Source: Novosphingobium fuchskuhlense (GTDB taxonomy: Bacteria > Pseudomonadota > Alphaproteobacteria > Sphingomonadales > Sphingomonadaceae). From it: 64,000 bases of DNA. A program made the translations under genes and the position numbers. This document shows, in pieces, positions 30,534-38,982 of this stretch. The stretch lies in contig NZ_KQ954245.1 of NCBI RefSeq assembly GCF_001519075.1, forward strand, positions 186,001 through 250,000, read 5' to 3'. The notes beneath the pieces were generated by a model. That model worked only from the letters and a program-made list of their open reading frames with translations, was not told where the DNA came from and made no database searches. Position 1 is the first letter of the stretch, and each line of letters starts with the position of its first letter.

Positions 30534-31001
30534 TTAGGCTGCGGCGCTGGTGTCGCCCTCGACGACGGTGAGCGGTTTGGCATCGCTGCCGCCGATCAGC
30601 ACCTTCTTGGGCTTCATCGCCTCGGGCACTTCGCGCACCAGATCGATGATGAGGAGGCCGTCAGCCAGATCGGCGCTCTCGACGCGGACGAAATCGGCGA
30701 GTTCGAAGCGGCGCTCGAAGGCGCGGTTGGCGATGCCGACGTGGAGGAAGTGGCCGTCCTGCGCTTCGGTGCGCTGGCCCTTGACGACCAGCAGGTTCTG
30801 CTGGGCGGTGATGTCGAGATCGTGCGGCTTGAACCCGGCTACCGCGAGGGTGATGCGGTATTCGTCATCGCCGCGGCGCTCGATGTTGAAGGGGGGATAG
30901 TTGTCGCCGGCATTGGCGCGGGCCTGGCGTTCGAGCAGGTCGAACAGGCGATCAAAGCCCACAGTCGAGCGGCGATAGGGGGTGAAATCGAAACGTTCCA
31001 T
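30534..31001 (-). CDS. Small heat-shock protein (Hsp20/IbpA)
   Basis: ATP-independent holdase of 155 residues. The N-terminal FDRLFDLLERQ and the central alpha-crystallin domain (about 35-130) match the IbpA/HspH class of alphaproteobacteria. That domain includes YRITLAVAGFKPHDL and the terminal DGLLIIDLVREVPE strand. It binds unfolding proteins and hands them to DnaK/ClpB. Its 5' leader folds like a ROSE RNA thermometer, so expression is probably heat-controlled at translation. Confidence 0.93.
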   Translation of the reverse strand: MERFDFTPYRRSTVGFDRLFDLLERQARANAGDNYPPFNIERRGDDEYRITLAVAGFKPHDLDITAQQNLLVVKGQRTEAQDGHFLHVGIANRAFERRFELADFVRVESADLADGLLIIDLVREVPEAMKPKKVLIGGSDAKPLTVVEGDTSAAA

Positions 31002-31008
31002 GTCTGCA

Positions 31009-31077
31009 ATCCTCGTGTTTGAGCAATCTGCACAGTGGTTGTCATTCGGCGGCCGGACCCGAAGTGGCGTCCGGCCG
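31009..31077 (-). promoter_or_regulatory. ROSE-like RNA thermometer in the hsp20 leader
   Basis: On the hsp20 strand the ribosome-binding site GAGGAU can pair with an upstream AUUGCUC across a 6-base loop (31009-31027). The pairs include U-A, C-G, a G-G opposition and a U-U opposition, which is the UYGCU/anti-SD signature of ROSE elements. A second, 9-bp stem (31050-31058 with 31069-31077) sits just upstream, as expected for a multi-hairpin ROSE leader. Further upstream CTTGAAA (31144-31150, minus strand) could be a heat-shock sigma factor -35 element, but the -10 is unconvincing. Confidence 0.65.
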
Positions 31078-31160
31078 TTTCTGTGTGGTCACGCCCGCCT
31101 TGCGGCGCATGACACGAGCAACCATGTGTGTTAGCGAAATTGCGTTTTCAAGAGGTGCTC

Positions 31161-31439
31161 ATGAGCGAAGCTGCTGCCCCAACCGCATCTGTCGAGATCT
31201 ACACCAAGTGGGGCTGCCCCTATTGCAGCCGCGCGCTGGCGCTGCTGGGGCGCAAGGGCGTGGACGTGACCGAGTACGACATCACCATGGGAGGGCCCAA
31301 GCGCGCCGAGATGCTTGCGCGCGCGCCCGGCGTGAGCACGGTGCCGCAGATCTTCATCAACGGCCAGCACGTCGGTGGTTCGGATGATCTGGCGGCGCTC
31401 GATGCGGCCGGCAAGCTCGACCCCATGCTCGCGGCATGA
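31161..31439 (+). CDS. grxC: Glutaredoxin 3
   Basis: Glutathione-dependent dithiol oxidoreductase, 92 residues from MSEAAAPTAS at 31161, with AGAGGTG as ribosome-binding site; an ATG at 31128 gives an unlikely 11-residue extension. The active site is CPYC in TKWGCPYCSRA, and TVPQIFINGQHVGG carries the cis-Pro and glutathione contacts. Its stop overlaps the next start (ATGA). It is divergent from hsp20. Confidence 0.93.
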   Translation: MSEAAAPTASVEIYTKWGCPYCSRALALLGRKGVDVTEYDITMGGPKRAEMLARAPGVSTVPQIFINGQHVGGSDDLAALDAAGKLDPMLAA

Positions 31440-32287
31440 ACGCTGACACGCGGCGCATCGCGCTGCTGCAGATGACCACCGGCATCGATCCGGCGGCCAA
31501 TGCCGCCGCCATGGCCCGCGCGGCGCAGGAAGCAGCGGACGCGGGTGCCGCCATGCTGTTCACACCCGAAATGTCGGGCCTGCTCGACCGCGACCGGGCG
31601 CGCGGCAGCCGGCACGTGGTGCCGGAGACGGAAAGCCCGGTGCTGTCCGAGGTCCGCAATGCCGCCGCGAAGGCCGGCATCTGGGTCCACATCGGCAGTC
31701 TGGCGGTCAAGGCCGAGGACGGTTCGCGCTGGGCCAACCGCGCCTTCGTGATCACGCCTGCCGGCGAGATCGCCGCGCGCTACGACAAGATTCACATGTT
31801 CGACGTCGACCTGGCAACGGGCGAGACCTGGCGCGAGTCCGCCGCCTATCAGCCCGGCGAGGCGGTGGTGACGGTCGAGGGCACCCCGCTCGGACGGCTG
31901 GGGCTGGCGATCTGTTATGACATCCGCTTTCCGGCCCTGTTCGAGGAACTGGGGCGGCGGCGCTGCGATGCGATTGCCATTCCTGCCGCGTTCACCGTGC
32001 CGACGGGGCGCGCGCACTGGCATCTGATGCAGCGGGCGCGCGCGGTCGAAGCCAGCGCCTTCATCGTCTCCGCCGCACAAGTCGGCCGGCACGAGGACGG
32101 GCGCGAGACCTATGGCCACAGCCTTGTGGTCGACCCCTGGGGCGAGGTGGTGCTCGACATGGTCAGCGAAAGCGGGCCTCACGGCGCGCTAGGTTTTGCC
32201 GAGATCGACCTTGCCCGCATTGCCGAGGTGCGGGCACAAGTGCCCAGTCTTGCCAATCGCCGGGCAATTCCTAAATCCATCACATGA
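31436..32287 (+). CDS. Carbon-nitrogen hydrolase (nitrilase superfamily, Nit-type)
   Basis: 283 residues with the full Glu-Lys-Cys triad: Glu in FTPEMSG, Lys in YDKIHMFDVD and Cys in ICYDIRFP. The KIHMFDVD signature points to the Nit1/Nit2 branch, known as omega-amidase or deaminated-glutathione amidase. A metabolite-repair role beside glutaredoxin is therefore plausible. It is coupled by ATGA overlaps to grxC upstream and to the DUF1178 gene downstream. Confidence 0.9.
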   Translation: MNADTRRIALLQMTTGIDPAANAAAMARAAQEAADAGAAMLFTPEMSGLLDRDRARGSRHVVPETESPVLSEVRNAAAKAGIWVHIGSLAVKAEDGSRWANRAFVITPAGEIAARYDKIHMFDVDLATGETWRESAAYQPGEAVVTVEGTPLGRLGLAICYDIRFPALFEELGRRRCDAIAIPAAFTVPTGRAHWHLMQRARAVEASAFIVSAAQVGRHEDGRETYGHSLVVDPWGEVVLDMVSESGPHGALGFAEIDLARIAEVRAQVPSLANRRAIPKSIT

Positions 32288-32766
32288 TTGTCTTTGATCT
32301 TGAATGCCGCGCGGGCGGGCACCGGTTCGAAGGGTGGTTCGCCAGTTCCGAAGACTTTGCCGGCCAGCAGGCGCGCGGGCTCGTGACCTGTCCGGTTTGC
32401 GGCGCGCCCGAAGTGGACAAGGCGCTTTCCGCGCCGCGCCTCTCGCGCAAGAGCAACCAGCTGCCCGCGTCCATGCCGGTACCGGCCGCGCCGCCGGTCG
32501 ATGTGCCCGTGGCCTCCGCCCCGCTGCCCCCCGAAGCGGTCGCGATGCTGAAGGCGGTCGCGGCGGCGCAGAGCGAAATGCTCAAGGCCTCGACCTGGGT
32601 CGGCAAGAACTTCGCCGAGGACGCGCGTGCCATGCATTACGGCGAGAAGGACCCAGCACTGATCCATGGGCAGGCGAGCCCGGCCGAAGTGCAGGGCCTG
32701 ATCGAGGAGGGCGTGCCCGTGGCGCCGGTGCTGGTGCCGATTGTCCCGCCGGGTGAGGTCAACTGA
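32284..32766 (+). CDS. DUF1178 family protein
   Basis: 160 residues. The N-terminus MIVFDLECRAGGHRFEGWF followed by CPVCG is the family signature, with a likely zinc site formed by the early Cys/His and the CxxC. The middle is Pro/Ala-rich and low-complexity, and the end has a helical segment around AAAQSEMLKAS. The function of the family is unknown. It regularly follows grxC and a nitrilase in alphaproteobacteria, and here the genes overlap by 4 bases. Confidence 0.9.
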   Translation: MIVFDLECRAGGHRFEGWFASSEDFAGQQARGLVTCPVCGAPEVDKALSAPRLSRKSNQLPASMPVPAAPPVDVPVASAPLPPEAVAMLKAVAAAQSEMLKASTWVGKNFAEDARAMHYGEKDPALIHGQASPAEVQGLIEEGVPVAPVLVPIVPPGEVN

Positions 32767-32806
32767 TTGCCAGCCGGCGCAGCCCCGCGTAAGGAGCACC
32801 GCGGTG

Positions 32807-32883
32807 GCGCCCGTAGCTCAGCCGGATAGAGCACCAGATTCCTAATCTGGGGGCCGTGGGTTCGAATCCCGCCGGGCGCACCA
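32807..32883 (+). tRNA. tRNA-Arg (anticodon CCT)
   Basis: A complete 77-base cloverleaf including an encoded CCA. The 7-bp acceptor stem is GCGCCCG / CGGGCGC, the anticodon stem CCAGA / TCTGG encloses loop TTCCTAA, and the T-loop is TTCGAAT. The CCT anticodon reads AGG codons. tRNA-Arg genes are frequent phage attachment sites, but the prophage here begins 8 kb away and I find no repeated 3' end of this tRNA in the window. Confidence 0.97.
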
Positions 32884-32905
32884 TTTCCCGACCACCGCCC
32901 GGGCT

Positions 32906-33769
32906 TCAGACGCCGACGCGATCTCTCAGATAGGTCAGGTACTGGCGCATGGCGTCCATCGCCTCGTCGTTGATGGCGAGGAGATCGCGGCGGCGGTCGA
33001 GCGGATCGGACCAGCGCCGGATCAGGCCCATGTCGACAAGGCTGCGGATCTGGCGCAGCGCCGTGCTCATCGGCACACCGGCCGCCTGGCACACGCTGGA
33101 GACGGGGACGGTCTTCCCTTCGAGCCGGGCCGAGCTCAGATCGAGCAGGATATCCCACATCGGATCCGAGAACAGCGCCGGATTGAGGAATTGCCCGCGC
33201 TGTTCGCGCATGCGCACCAGCTTGCGGGTGATCTTGAGCAGTTCGGCATCGTCGACCGGGGCGGGCGGGGCAGGGGCCGCCGAAGCCTGATCGGCGTCGC
33301 CAACCGGACCGCGCAAGCTGGCGCTGAGCGCGGCGAGCGAGCGTTCGCCGCACAGGCGCAGCCATTTGCGCATGGCGCGGCGCAGCGCGGCGGCCAGATC
33401 CTCGCGCGAGACAGGCTTGGTGAGGAAATCGCCCGCCTCGTTGCGCATGGCGGCCACCGCGACATCGATGCTGCCGAAGCCGGTGATCACCAGCGTGACC
33501 AGCGGCCGCTGCGAGGCGAAGCGCGAGGCCAACTCATCAAGCAGCGAGAGCCCGGTCATCCCCGGCATCTGCACGTCGGTGACCACGATTCCGATGCTTT
33601 CGTCCTCGGCAATCGCACGCAGGGCTGATGCGGCATCGAGCGCATAACTCGAGTGATACCCAAGGAGATGCGCGGCCTCCACGACCTCCTCGGCCGTTGC
33701 GCGGTCGTCGTCGACGACGAGAATGCGGGCTTGTGCGTTGTCCCGCTCTGCAATGACCTTGGCGTTCAT
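32906..33769 (-). CDS. Response regulator with winged-helix output
   Basis: 287 residues from MNAKVIAERD at 33769; the frame is open further upstream but without family support. The receiver (about 15-135) has the acidic pocket VVDDD, phospho-acceptor Asp65 in TDVQMPG and the conserved Lys in FLTKPVS. After an Ala/Pro linker comes a C-terminal winged-helix region with a MarR-like flavour (VPVSSVCQAAGVPMSTALRQ). It is divergent from the H-NOX operon, and palindromes lie between the two, so it is a candidate regulator of that operon and of itself. Confidence 0.82.
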   Translation of the reverse strand: MNAKVIAERDNAQARILVVDDDRATAEEVVEAAHLLGYHSSYALDAASALRAIAEDESIGIVVTDVQMPGMTGLSLLDELASRFASQRPLVTLVITGFGSIDVAVAAMRNEAGDFLTKPVSREDLAAALRRAMRKWLRLCGERSLAALSASLRGPVGDADQASAAPAPPAPVDDAELLKITRKLVRMREQRGQFLNPALFSDPMWDILLDLSSARLEGKTVPVSSVCQAAGVPMSTALRQIRSLVDMGLIRRWSDPLDRRRDLLAINDEAMDAMRQYLTYLRDRVGV

Positions 33770-33810
33770 GTTCTCACGTGACTTAGACTTCTTGCTGGAA
33801 ATTACATCCG

Positions 33811-33834
33811 CTTTGGACTGTATTGTATCCAAAG
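33811..33834. promoter_or_regulatory. Inverted repeat upstream of the response regulator
   Basis: Perfect 7-bp arms CTTTGGA / TCCAAAG separated by 10 bases, 42 bases upstream of the regulator start. The size and spacing suit a dimeric operator; the bound protein is unknown. Confidence 0.45.
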
Positions 33835-33870
33835 CCGCGCATGTCGAATGCAAACGCATCAATCAACGTT

Positions 33871-33892
33871 ACATTGGTGCCAATGTGGCACC
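33871..33892. promoter_or_regulatory. Overlapping palindromes between regulator and H-NOX operon
   Basis: ACATTG-GTGC-CAATGT overlaps GGTGCC-AATGT-GGCACC. A closely similar 15-mer, with 13 of 15 bases the same, recurs at 40026-40040 upstream of the LuxR-type gene. This suggests a shared operator. Confidence 0.4.
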
Positions 33893-34010
33893 GATCCGTG
33901 TCGATAGGCTCACTGTAAATGCCTAGGACTACCGCCAAGCTACCACTCATGCTTAGTTTTGGATGAGGGGTGAGCCCGTTGGGTTCAGGGCTATTCCAAG
34001 CGGGGAACAC

Positions 34011-34256
34011 ATGGCAGACGACGTGACGACGAAGGTTCAGGAATGCCTGCACGAGCTGCGCCAGCCGCTCAACGTGATCGGCCTTGCCACCGGCAACCTT
34101 CGCTCTGCGCTGTGCCCGGGCCTGAACGCGGAGCAGGCCGCCTACCTCATGGCGAAGCTCGACCGGATCGACGAGCAGATTGCGCGCGTTGGCACCCTTG
34201 CCGAGCATATGACGACGTTGGTGCAAGAAGACCTGCTGGCGCCGCGCCCGGCCTGA
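34011..34256 (+). CDS. Stand-alone histidine-kinase DHp (HisKA-like) domain protein
   Basis: An 81-residue helical hairpin protein. The first helix carries H14-E-L-R-Q-P-L, the exact phospho-acceptor motif of HisKA kinases, but no ATP-binding domain follows. The protein therefore consists only of the dimerisation/phosphotransfer part and must be phosphorylated in trans or serve as a relay or scaffold. The ATG at 34011 is preferred over an upstream ATG at 33963 because the product then starts right at the helix. It is the first gene of an operon with the H-NOX sensor (16-base gap) and the HNOBA kinase. Confidence 0.7.
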   Translation: MADDVTTKVQECLHELRQPLNVIGLATGNLRSALCPGLNAEQAAYLMAKLDRIDEQIARVGTLAEHMTTLVQEDLLAPRPA

Positions 34257-34272
34257 TACGGAGCGAACACCC

Positions 34273-34815
34273 ATGTACGGAATGGCGCACCGCGCGCTTC
34301 GCCAGATGATGATCGACCGGCTCGGCCCCGCCGCCTGGGCCAAGGTCGAACGCGAGACCGCTACGGGACCGGCGGACCTGATCAGCCTGTGTGTCTACGA
34401 CGATTCCAAGACCATTGCGCTGATTGCGGCGTCTGCGGACAAGCTCGGGCTTTCGTTCGATGACGCGCTACGGGTGTTCGGACGCTACTGGGTGCAATTC
34501 GCCGAGCTCAGCTCGTTCGGCCCGATCATGGATTTCACCGGGCAGGACATCGTGACCTTCATCAACAATCTCGACCGTATGCATCGTTCGGTGGTGCTCG
34601 CGATGCCCGATGCGCGGGTCCCTTCGTTCACGCTGCTCGACGAGACGCGCCAGAACCTGCGGGTACGTTACCGGTCCGATCGGACGGGGCTCGAGGCATT
34701 CGTGATCGGCCTGCTGGAAGGGCTTCTGGACCGGATGAACGAGAAAGGCACGGTGGAAGTGATGGCGCGGGCCGGCAATACCATCGACTTCGCCATTCAC
34801 CTCGACAGGAACTGA
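34273..34815 (+). CDS. H-NOX (HNOB) haem-nitric oxide/oxygen-binding sensor
   Basis: 180 residues, a single H-NOX domain as in other stand-alone bacterial sensors. The haem-ligating His is H104 in NLDRMHRSV, and the haem-propionate motif Y-x-S-x-R is Y133, S135, R137. A conserved Pro (about 117) also matches. H-NOX proteins bind NO through ferrous haem and control a partner kinase or cyclase. The partner here is clearly the HNOBA kinase 6 bases downstream. The start has a GGAG ribosome-binding site at good spacing. Confidence 0.93.
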   Translation: MYGMAHRALRQMMIDRLGPAAWAKVERETATGPADLISLCVYDDSKTIALIAASADKLGLSFDDALRVFGRYWVQFAELSSFGPIMDFTGQDIVTFINNLDRMHRSVVLAMPDARVPSFTLLDETRQNLRVRYRSDRTGLEAFVIGLLEGLLDRMNEKGTVEVMARAGNTIDFAIHLDRN

Positions 34816-34821
34816 CCGGTC

Positions 34822-36399
34822 ATGAAGGCTGCCGTCACTCTCCGTGAATCGCAGCTTGGGGCGCTCTTCCGGGCCTTTATCAAGGTCGACCGGTGCTTCT
34901 TTGTCGTGGCTGCCGGTCCGTTCTTCCTCTCGCGAGAGACCGCGGTCGTCCCCGGTGCGGCGCTGGCCGAACTGTTCACGCTGCGCCATGATCGCGATGA
35001 CGAACAGGCACCCGCCCTTTGCGAGGCGATCGCGGCAATGGCGGACACACCCGAGCGGCTGGAAATCTTCTGCCGGACCAAGAACATCCGTCTGGCGGGG
35101 ATCACCTTCTCGACCGAGGATGGCGGGTTCCTCCTCGCGCTCAACATCGTGCCCGAGGACTTCATCATCGAAGGTCAGGGGCTGACCATTTCCGACTTCT
35201 CGCAGATCGATGCATCGGTCCCTGCGCTCACGCTCATCGGGATGCAGCGGGCGTTGCTGGCCGAGGCGCGCGAGGCCGCGATCGATCTGGCCAAGGCGCA
35301 GTCCCAGGCAATGGATCTGCTCGAGCGCACCCAGCGTCTCGGGCGCTATATCGTGCATGATCTGACCAATTACCTCTCGATCATCCGGCTCAATGTCGCC
35401 AACCTCGCGCGCTCGGCCGGCAATGCCGAGACGAGCCGGGCGGCAATCGAGGCGGCGACCCGCCATGTCGGCGATCTGGTGCTCTCGCTCGAACGCCTGA
35501 CCGGCCACCGCGACGTGGAGGTCACCCCGATCCCGGTTGACCAGACGATCCGGTCGAACCTCGCGTTTATCGCGGCTTCGCTGCCTGCGGACTTCACGCT
35601 CGATTTCATCGGCGGTGCTGCGCAGGCGGCTGTGCGGGCGGGCCGGACCGAGCTTATCACCATGCTGACCAACGTGATCGTCCAGGCCCGCGCCGCAATG
35701 GTTGAAGGCGGAGCCATCACGATCTCGACCTATTGTTCGAGCGAGAAACTGCCGACCATGGGCGCCAGCGCCGACGAGCGCTGGATCGTGATCAGGATCC
35801 TGCACGACGGACCGGGTTTCGACGAGGACACCGTGCGGCTGATGCTCGATCCGACCATGTCGGTGCAGCACGACGGCCCGGACTTTCCGCTGCGCTCGGT
35901 GCGGACCTGGGCGCGTTCGGCGGGCGGCGATGTCCGCATCGCTCCCCTGCCGGGTGTGGGCACGGACATCTGCATCCATCTGCCGGTGAGCGACCTTTCG
36001 GAGGAACCCGAACTGGCCGTCGCTCCGCTGCCCCGCCGGGCCGAGCCGCACACCGGCGCCAACAGGCGCGTGCTCGTGGTCGAGGACGAGATCCACGCAC
36101 TCGATGCCATGATCGAGATCCTGCGCCTGGAAGGCTATGCCGCAACGCCAGCCTCCAATGCTGCAGAGGCCATGGACGCGCTGCATGCGGATCAATTCGA
36201 CATCCTGCTGACCGATGTCGTGATGCCAGAGCGCAGCGGCGTCGAACTGGCGAACGAGGTCGAGGCGCGCCATCCCGGGATGGGGATCATCCTGATGAGC
36301 GGCTACCTGCCCGACGAAAGCCAGCTGCAGCCGCATTGGCACATGCTCCGCAAGCCGATCGACCTCAGACTTCTCTCCAAGACACTGGCAGCAACCTAA
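34822..36399 (+). CDS. HNOBA-domain hybrid histidine kinase, partner of H-NOX
   Basis: 525 residues, soluble. The N-terminal HNOBA-type sensor domain (about 10-140) is followed by a coiled coil (140-172) of the kind that joins HNOBA to output domains. The DHp has His179 in IVHDLTNYLS. The HATPase region has TNVIVQAR and HDGPGFDE boxes, although the G2 box is poorly conserved. A C-terminal receiver has EDE, Asp465 in LLTDVVMP and Lys in RKPIDL. Presumably NO bound to the H-NOX protein modulates its autophosphorylation. Overlap and spacing place it in one operon with the two upstream genes. Confidence 0.88.
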   Translation: MKAAVTLRESQLGALFRAFIKVDRCFFVVAAGPFFLSRETAVVPGAALAELFTLRHDRDDEQAPALCEAIAAMADTPERLEIFCRTKNIRLAGITFSTEDGGFLLALNIVPEDFIIEGQGLTISDFSQIDASVPALTLIGMQRALLAEAREAAIDLAKAQSQAMDLLERTQRLGRYIVHDLTNYLSIIRLNVANLARSAGNAETSRAAIEAATRHVGDLVLSLERLTGHRDVEVTPIPVDQTIRSNLAFIAASLPADFTLDFIGGAAQAAVRAGRTELITMLTNVIVQARAAMVEGGAITISTYCSSEKLPTMGASADERWIVIRILHDGPGFDEDTVRLMLDPTMSVQHDGPDFPLRSVRTWARSAGGDVRIAPLPGVGTDICIHLPVSDLSEEPELAVAPLPRRAEPHTGANRRVLVVEDEIHALDAMIEILRLEGYAATPASNAAEAMDALHADQFDILLTDVVMPERSGVELANEVEARHPGMGIILMSGYLPDESQLQPHWHMLRKPIDLRLLSKTLAAT

Positions 36400-36425
36400 G
36401 GCGGGCTGGCGGGGATTCCCCGGAA

Positions 36426-38663
36426 CTAGCCGACTTTCAGGTGCGCAGCCTGCTCGGTCCGGGCGCTGGTGAGCTGTGCAATCAGCATATCGACTGAAAA
36501 CGGCTTTTCGAGCAGCGGCCAATCGAGTTCGCCCCCCGCGTGGCGGGCGGCATTGCCCGACATCACGATCACCCGCATGTCCGGATCGCGCCGGGCTGCC
36601 TCGCGGGCAAGAACGGCGCCGTCTTCCCCATTGCCGAGAAGGAGATCGCAGAGCAGCACGTCGAACTTTTGCCGCGCAAGAGTGGCGAGCGTCTCGCCGG
36701 ATGTGGCGCAGCCCGTCCCGGCATGGCCGGCGATACGCAGCGTCTCGAGGATGCCGCTGAGCAGATCGGGCTCGTTGTCAACAACGAGAATGCTGAGACC
36801 GGAGGGGCGTGGCGGCGGCGGGGCAGCGATGACCCTTGTGTTTCCTGCATCGACCCCGCTTTGGCTGGCCGGCAACAGGATCTGGATCGTGGTACCGGCG
36901 GAGCTGCTGCTCAGCACCCGGGCAGTTCCGCCATGATGGGCGGCAAAGCCGAGCACGGCGGCAAGGCCAAGGCCGGTGCCTTGTGCGGGCCCCTTGGTCG
37001 AGAAGAACGGTTCGAACGCCCGCTCGCGCACGTCCTCTGTCATGCCCAACCCGGTGTCGCTCACCTCGACGATGACCAGGGGCCCGCTGCGCAGTCCCGC
37101 AGGCAGTTCGGCGCGGGATGGGCAGCCGGCGTCGGCGTTGCTGCACCAGGTGCGCACGGTGAGGACGCCCTGATCACCCATGGCATCACGCGCATTGATG
37201 GCGAGATTGACGAGCGCATTGTTGAAGCCCGCCGGATCGACTTCGACCAGCAGCGCGCTGTCCGCAAGCTGGACTTGCACGTCGATCCCCGGGCCAACGG
37301 CGGCGCGGATCAGCGCGATGAGGCGCGTGGTGAGGGTGTTGACGTCGGCATGTTCGGGAATGCCGCGCGGATGGCGGGCGATGCCGAGCAGCGAGCGGGT
37401 GATATCGACCCCGCGCAGCGAGGCCTGGGCGATCAGGGCAAAGCGGTCGCGCGCCGCATCGCTCTCCGCCTCGCGCCCGCCGATTTCCGCATGGTTCGCG
37501 ATGATACCAAGTATATTATTGAAATCGTGTGAAAGTTCCCCCGAAATCTGCCCGATCAGTTCCATCTTCCGACTGTTGAGCAGCTCGGCCTTGGCCTCGA
37601 TCATGATGATGCCTTGAGCCAGGCTGACGCTCATTTCCTCAAGGATGCGGATCTCGTCGTCGGCAAAGGCGCCCGACTCGGTGGAATAGAGCGTGAGCGA
37701 GCCGAACGCACGGCCGTCGCGCAGCAGCGGGAAAGCGGCGATGGCCTCGAACCCCCGGCTGAGTGCTGCCTCGCGCCATGGTGCAAGATCGGGATTATCG
37801 GCCACCGATTGCGAGACGCAGACCCGGCCTTCGCGCACGGCACGCGCTGTCGGACCAAGGCCGAAGACGGGATGATGGGGGCGGATGTCGAGCGCGGTGA
37901 TGTAGTCCGCATGGTTTGCCGCATGGGCGGTGACACGGATCCGCGCGTCCGGTCCGAATTCGCGCAGACCGATCCACGCCGCCGCATAGCTGTCGTCGGC
38001 GGTCAGGCTCTGGCAGACTAGCCGGTGCAGGTCGGAGCGCGACTGGGCGCGCGAAATCGCGGCGTTGACTTGTGCGAGTGCACGCAGCGCACGGCGATTG
38101 CGCAGCATGCTCTGGTGATTGCGCCGGTCCTCGGTCACGTCGGTGGCAAAGCCGATCCAGTAACCGGTGCGGCCTTCCTTGATATCATGCGGATAGAACT
38201 GGACGTTCATGATCCGCTCTGCCCCTTGCGCCGTGAGCATGCGGAATTCGGTTCGGAAGGTCTCTAGCCCGGCCTGCCCGGCGCGGATCTCCCGGCGGAC
38301 ACGCTGGCGATCGGCGGCATGGACCTTTTCAAGCCGTGTTTCCGCCGCCTGGAACAGCGTGATGTCGTCCTGCCCCCAGATCTGCTCGTACTTCATGGTG
38401 GCGAATGCGGTTTCGCCCGAAGGATAGCGTTCGATCCAGATGATCTGGTCGATCGAATTGGCGGCAATGCGGGCGACGTCGAGATGGGCGAGCAGGGTCA
38501 TGCGGACCAGCAAGAGATATCCGACAGCCCAGACAAGCAGGGCAAATCCGACTGCACTGATACCAAGGGCCGGCCAATGGAAGGCAGCACGCAAGTCTAC
38601 CAATACCAGCAAGGCTGCAAAGATCGCGGCTATCAATGGCCAGACCCGCGCATCGACGCGCAT
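36426..38663 (-). CDS. Membrane hybrid histidine kinase with PAS and GAF domains
   Basis: 745 residues. Two N-terminal membrane helices (about 8-26 and 33-56) leave almost no periplasmic loop, so sensing is likely cytoplasmic. A PAS domain (about 65-180), a GAF domain (about 195-350) and a coiled coil follow. The DHp has His379 in ELSHDFNNILG, and the HATPase has NLAINARDAM, SDTGLGM and GTGLGLA. A C-terminal receiver has Asp673 in LLCDLLLG and Lys in LLEKPFS. It converges with the HNOBA kinase (26-base gap), so the two may share downstream partners. Confidence 0.9.
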   Translation of the reverse strand: MRVDARVWPLIAAIFAALLVLVDLRAAFHWPALGISAVGFALLVWAVGYLLLVRMTLLAHLDVARIAANSIDQIIWIERYPSGETAFATMKYEQIWGQDDITLFQAAETRLEKVHAADRQRVRREIRAGQAGLETFRTEFRMLTAQGAERIMNVQFYPHDIKEGRTGYWIGFATDVTEDRRNHQSMLRNRRALRALAQVNAAISRAQSRSDLHRLVCQSLTADDSYAAAWIGLREFGPDARIRVTAHAANHADYITALDIRPHHPVFGLGPTARAVREGRVCVSQSVADNPDLAPWREAALSRGFEAIAAFPLLRDGRAFGSLTLYSTESGAFADDEIRILEEMSVSLAQGIIMIEAKAELLNSRKMELIGQISGELSHDFNNILGIIANHAEIGGREAESDAARDRFALIAQASLRGVDITRSLLGIARHPRGIPEHADVNTLTTRLIALIRAAVGPGIDVQVQLADSALLVEVDPAGFNNALVNLAINARDAMGDQGVLTVRTWCSNADAGCPSRAELPAGLRSGPLVIVEVSDTGLGMTEDVRERAFEPFFSTKGPAQGTGLGLAAVLGFAAHHGGTARVLSSSSAGTTIQILLPASQSGVDAGNTRVIAAPPPPRPSGLSILVVDNEPDLLSGILETLRIAGHAGTGCATSGETLATLARQKFDVLLCDLLLGNGEDGAVLAREAARRDPDMRVIVMSGNAARHAGGELDWPLLEKPFSVDMLIAQLTSARTEQAAHLKVG

Positions 38664-38842
38664 TTTCGAAATCCCCCACGCCCCTTTTGCCGCATGTGCG
38701 GCTGGCTGCCCTTTTTCGGCCCCGGATCAACCCCGACCGAAGCGCTACGCCCCCCGATGCAGCCCCCGGACAAGTACTAATACCTCTCCCGGTATTGCAT
38801 CGCAAACCTGAGGCAAGTGTTAACGGAAACTTGCTGACAGGG

Positions 38843-38873
38843 CCGGGACAGGCTGGGAACTCGCCTGTCCCGG
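38843..38873. terminator. Perfect 11-bp hairpin
   Basis: Arms CCGGGACAGGC / GCCTGTCCCGG around a 9-base loop. No clear U tract follows on either strand, so it could be a weak terminator or part of a small structured RNA. Confidence 0.45.
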
Positions 38874-38982
38874 ACCAAGGTCATGACCTGAACGGATACC
38901 ATCCGCAGCAGCGGAGGCACCGTGCCGGATATCCTTTGGCAAGGGCAGTGTCCGGCGTCAGATCGATCACGGAGACATGTCT

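Noticed and set aside
32807..32883. tRNA-Arg as prophage attachment site
   Set aside because: Host genes occupy the next 7.7 kb, and the tRNA 3' end does not recur in the window.
33871..33892. Sigma-54 promoter suggested by TGGCAC sequences
   Set aside because: No TTGC element at the required spacing on either strand; the symmetry is better explained as an operator.
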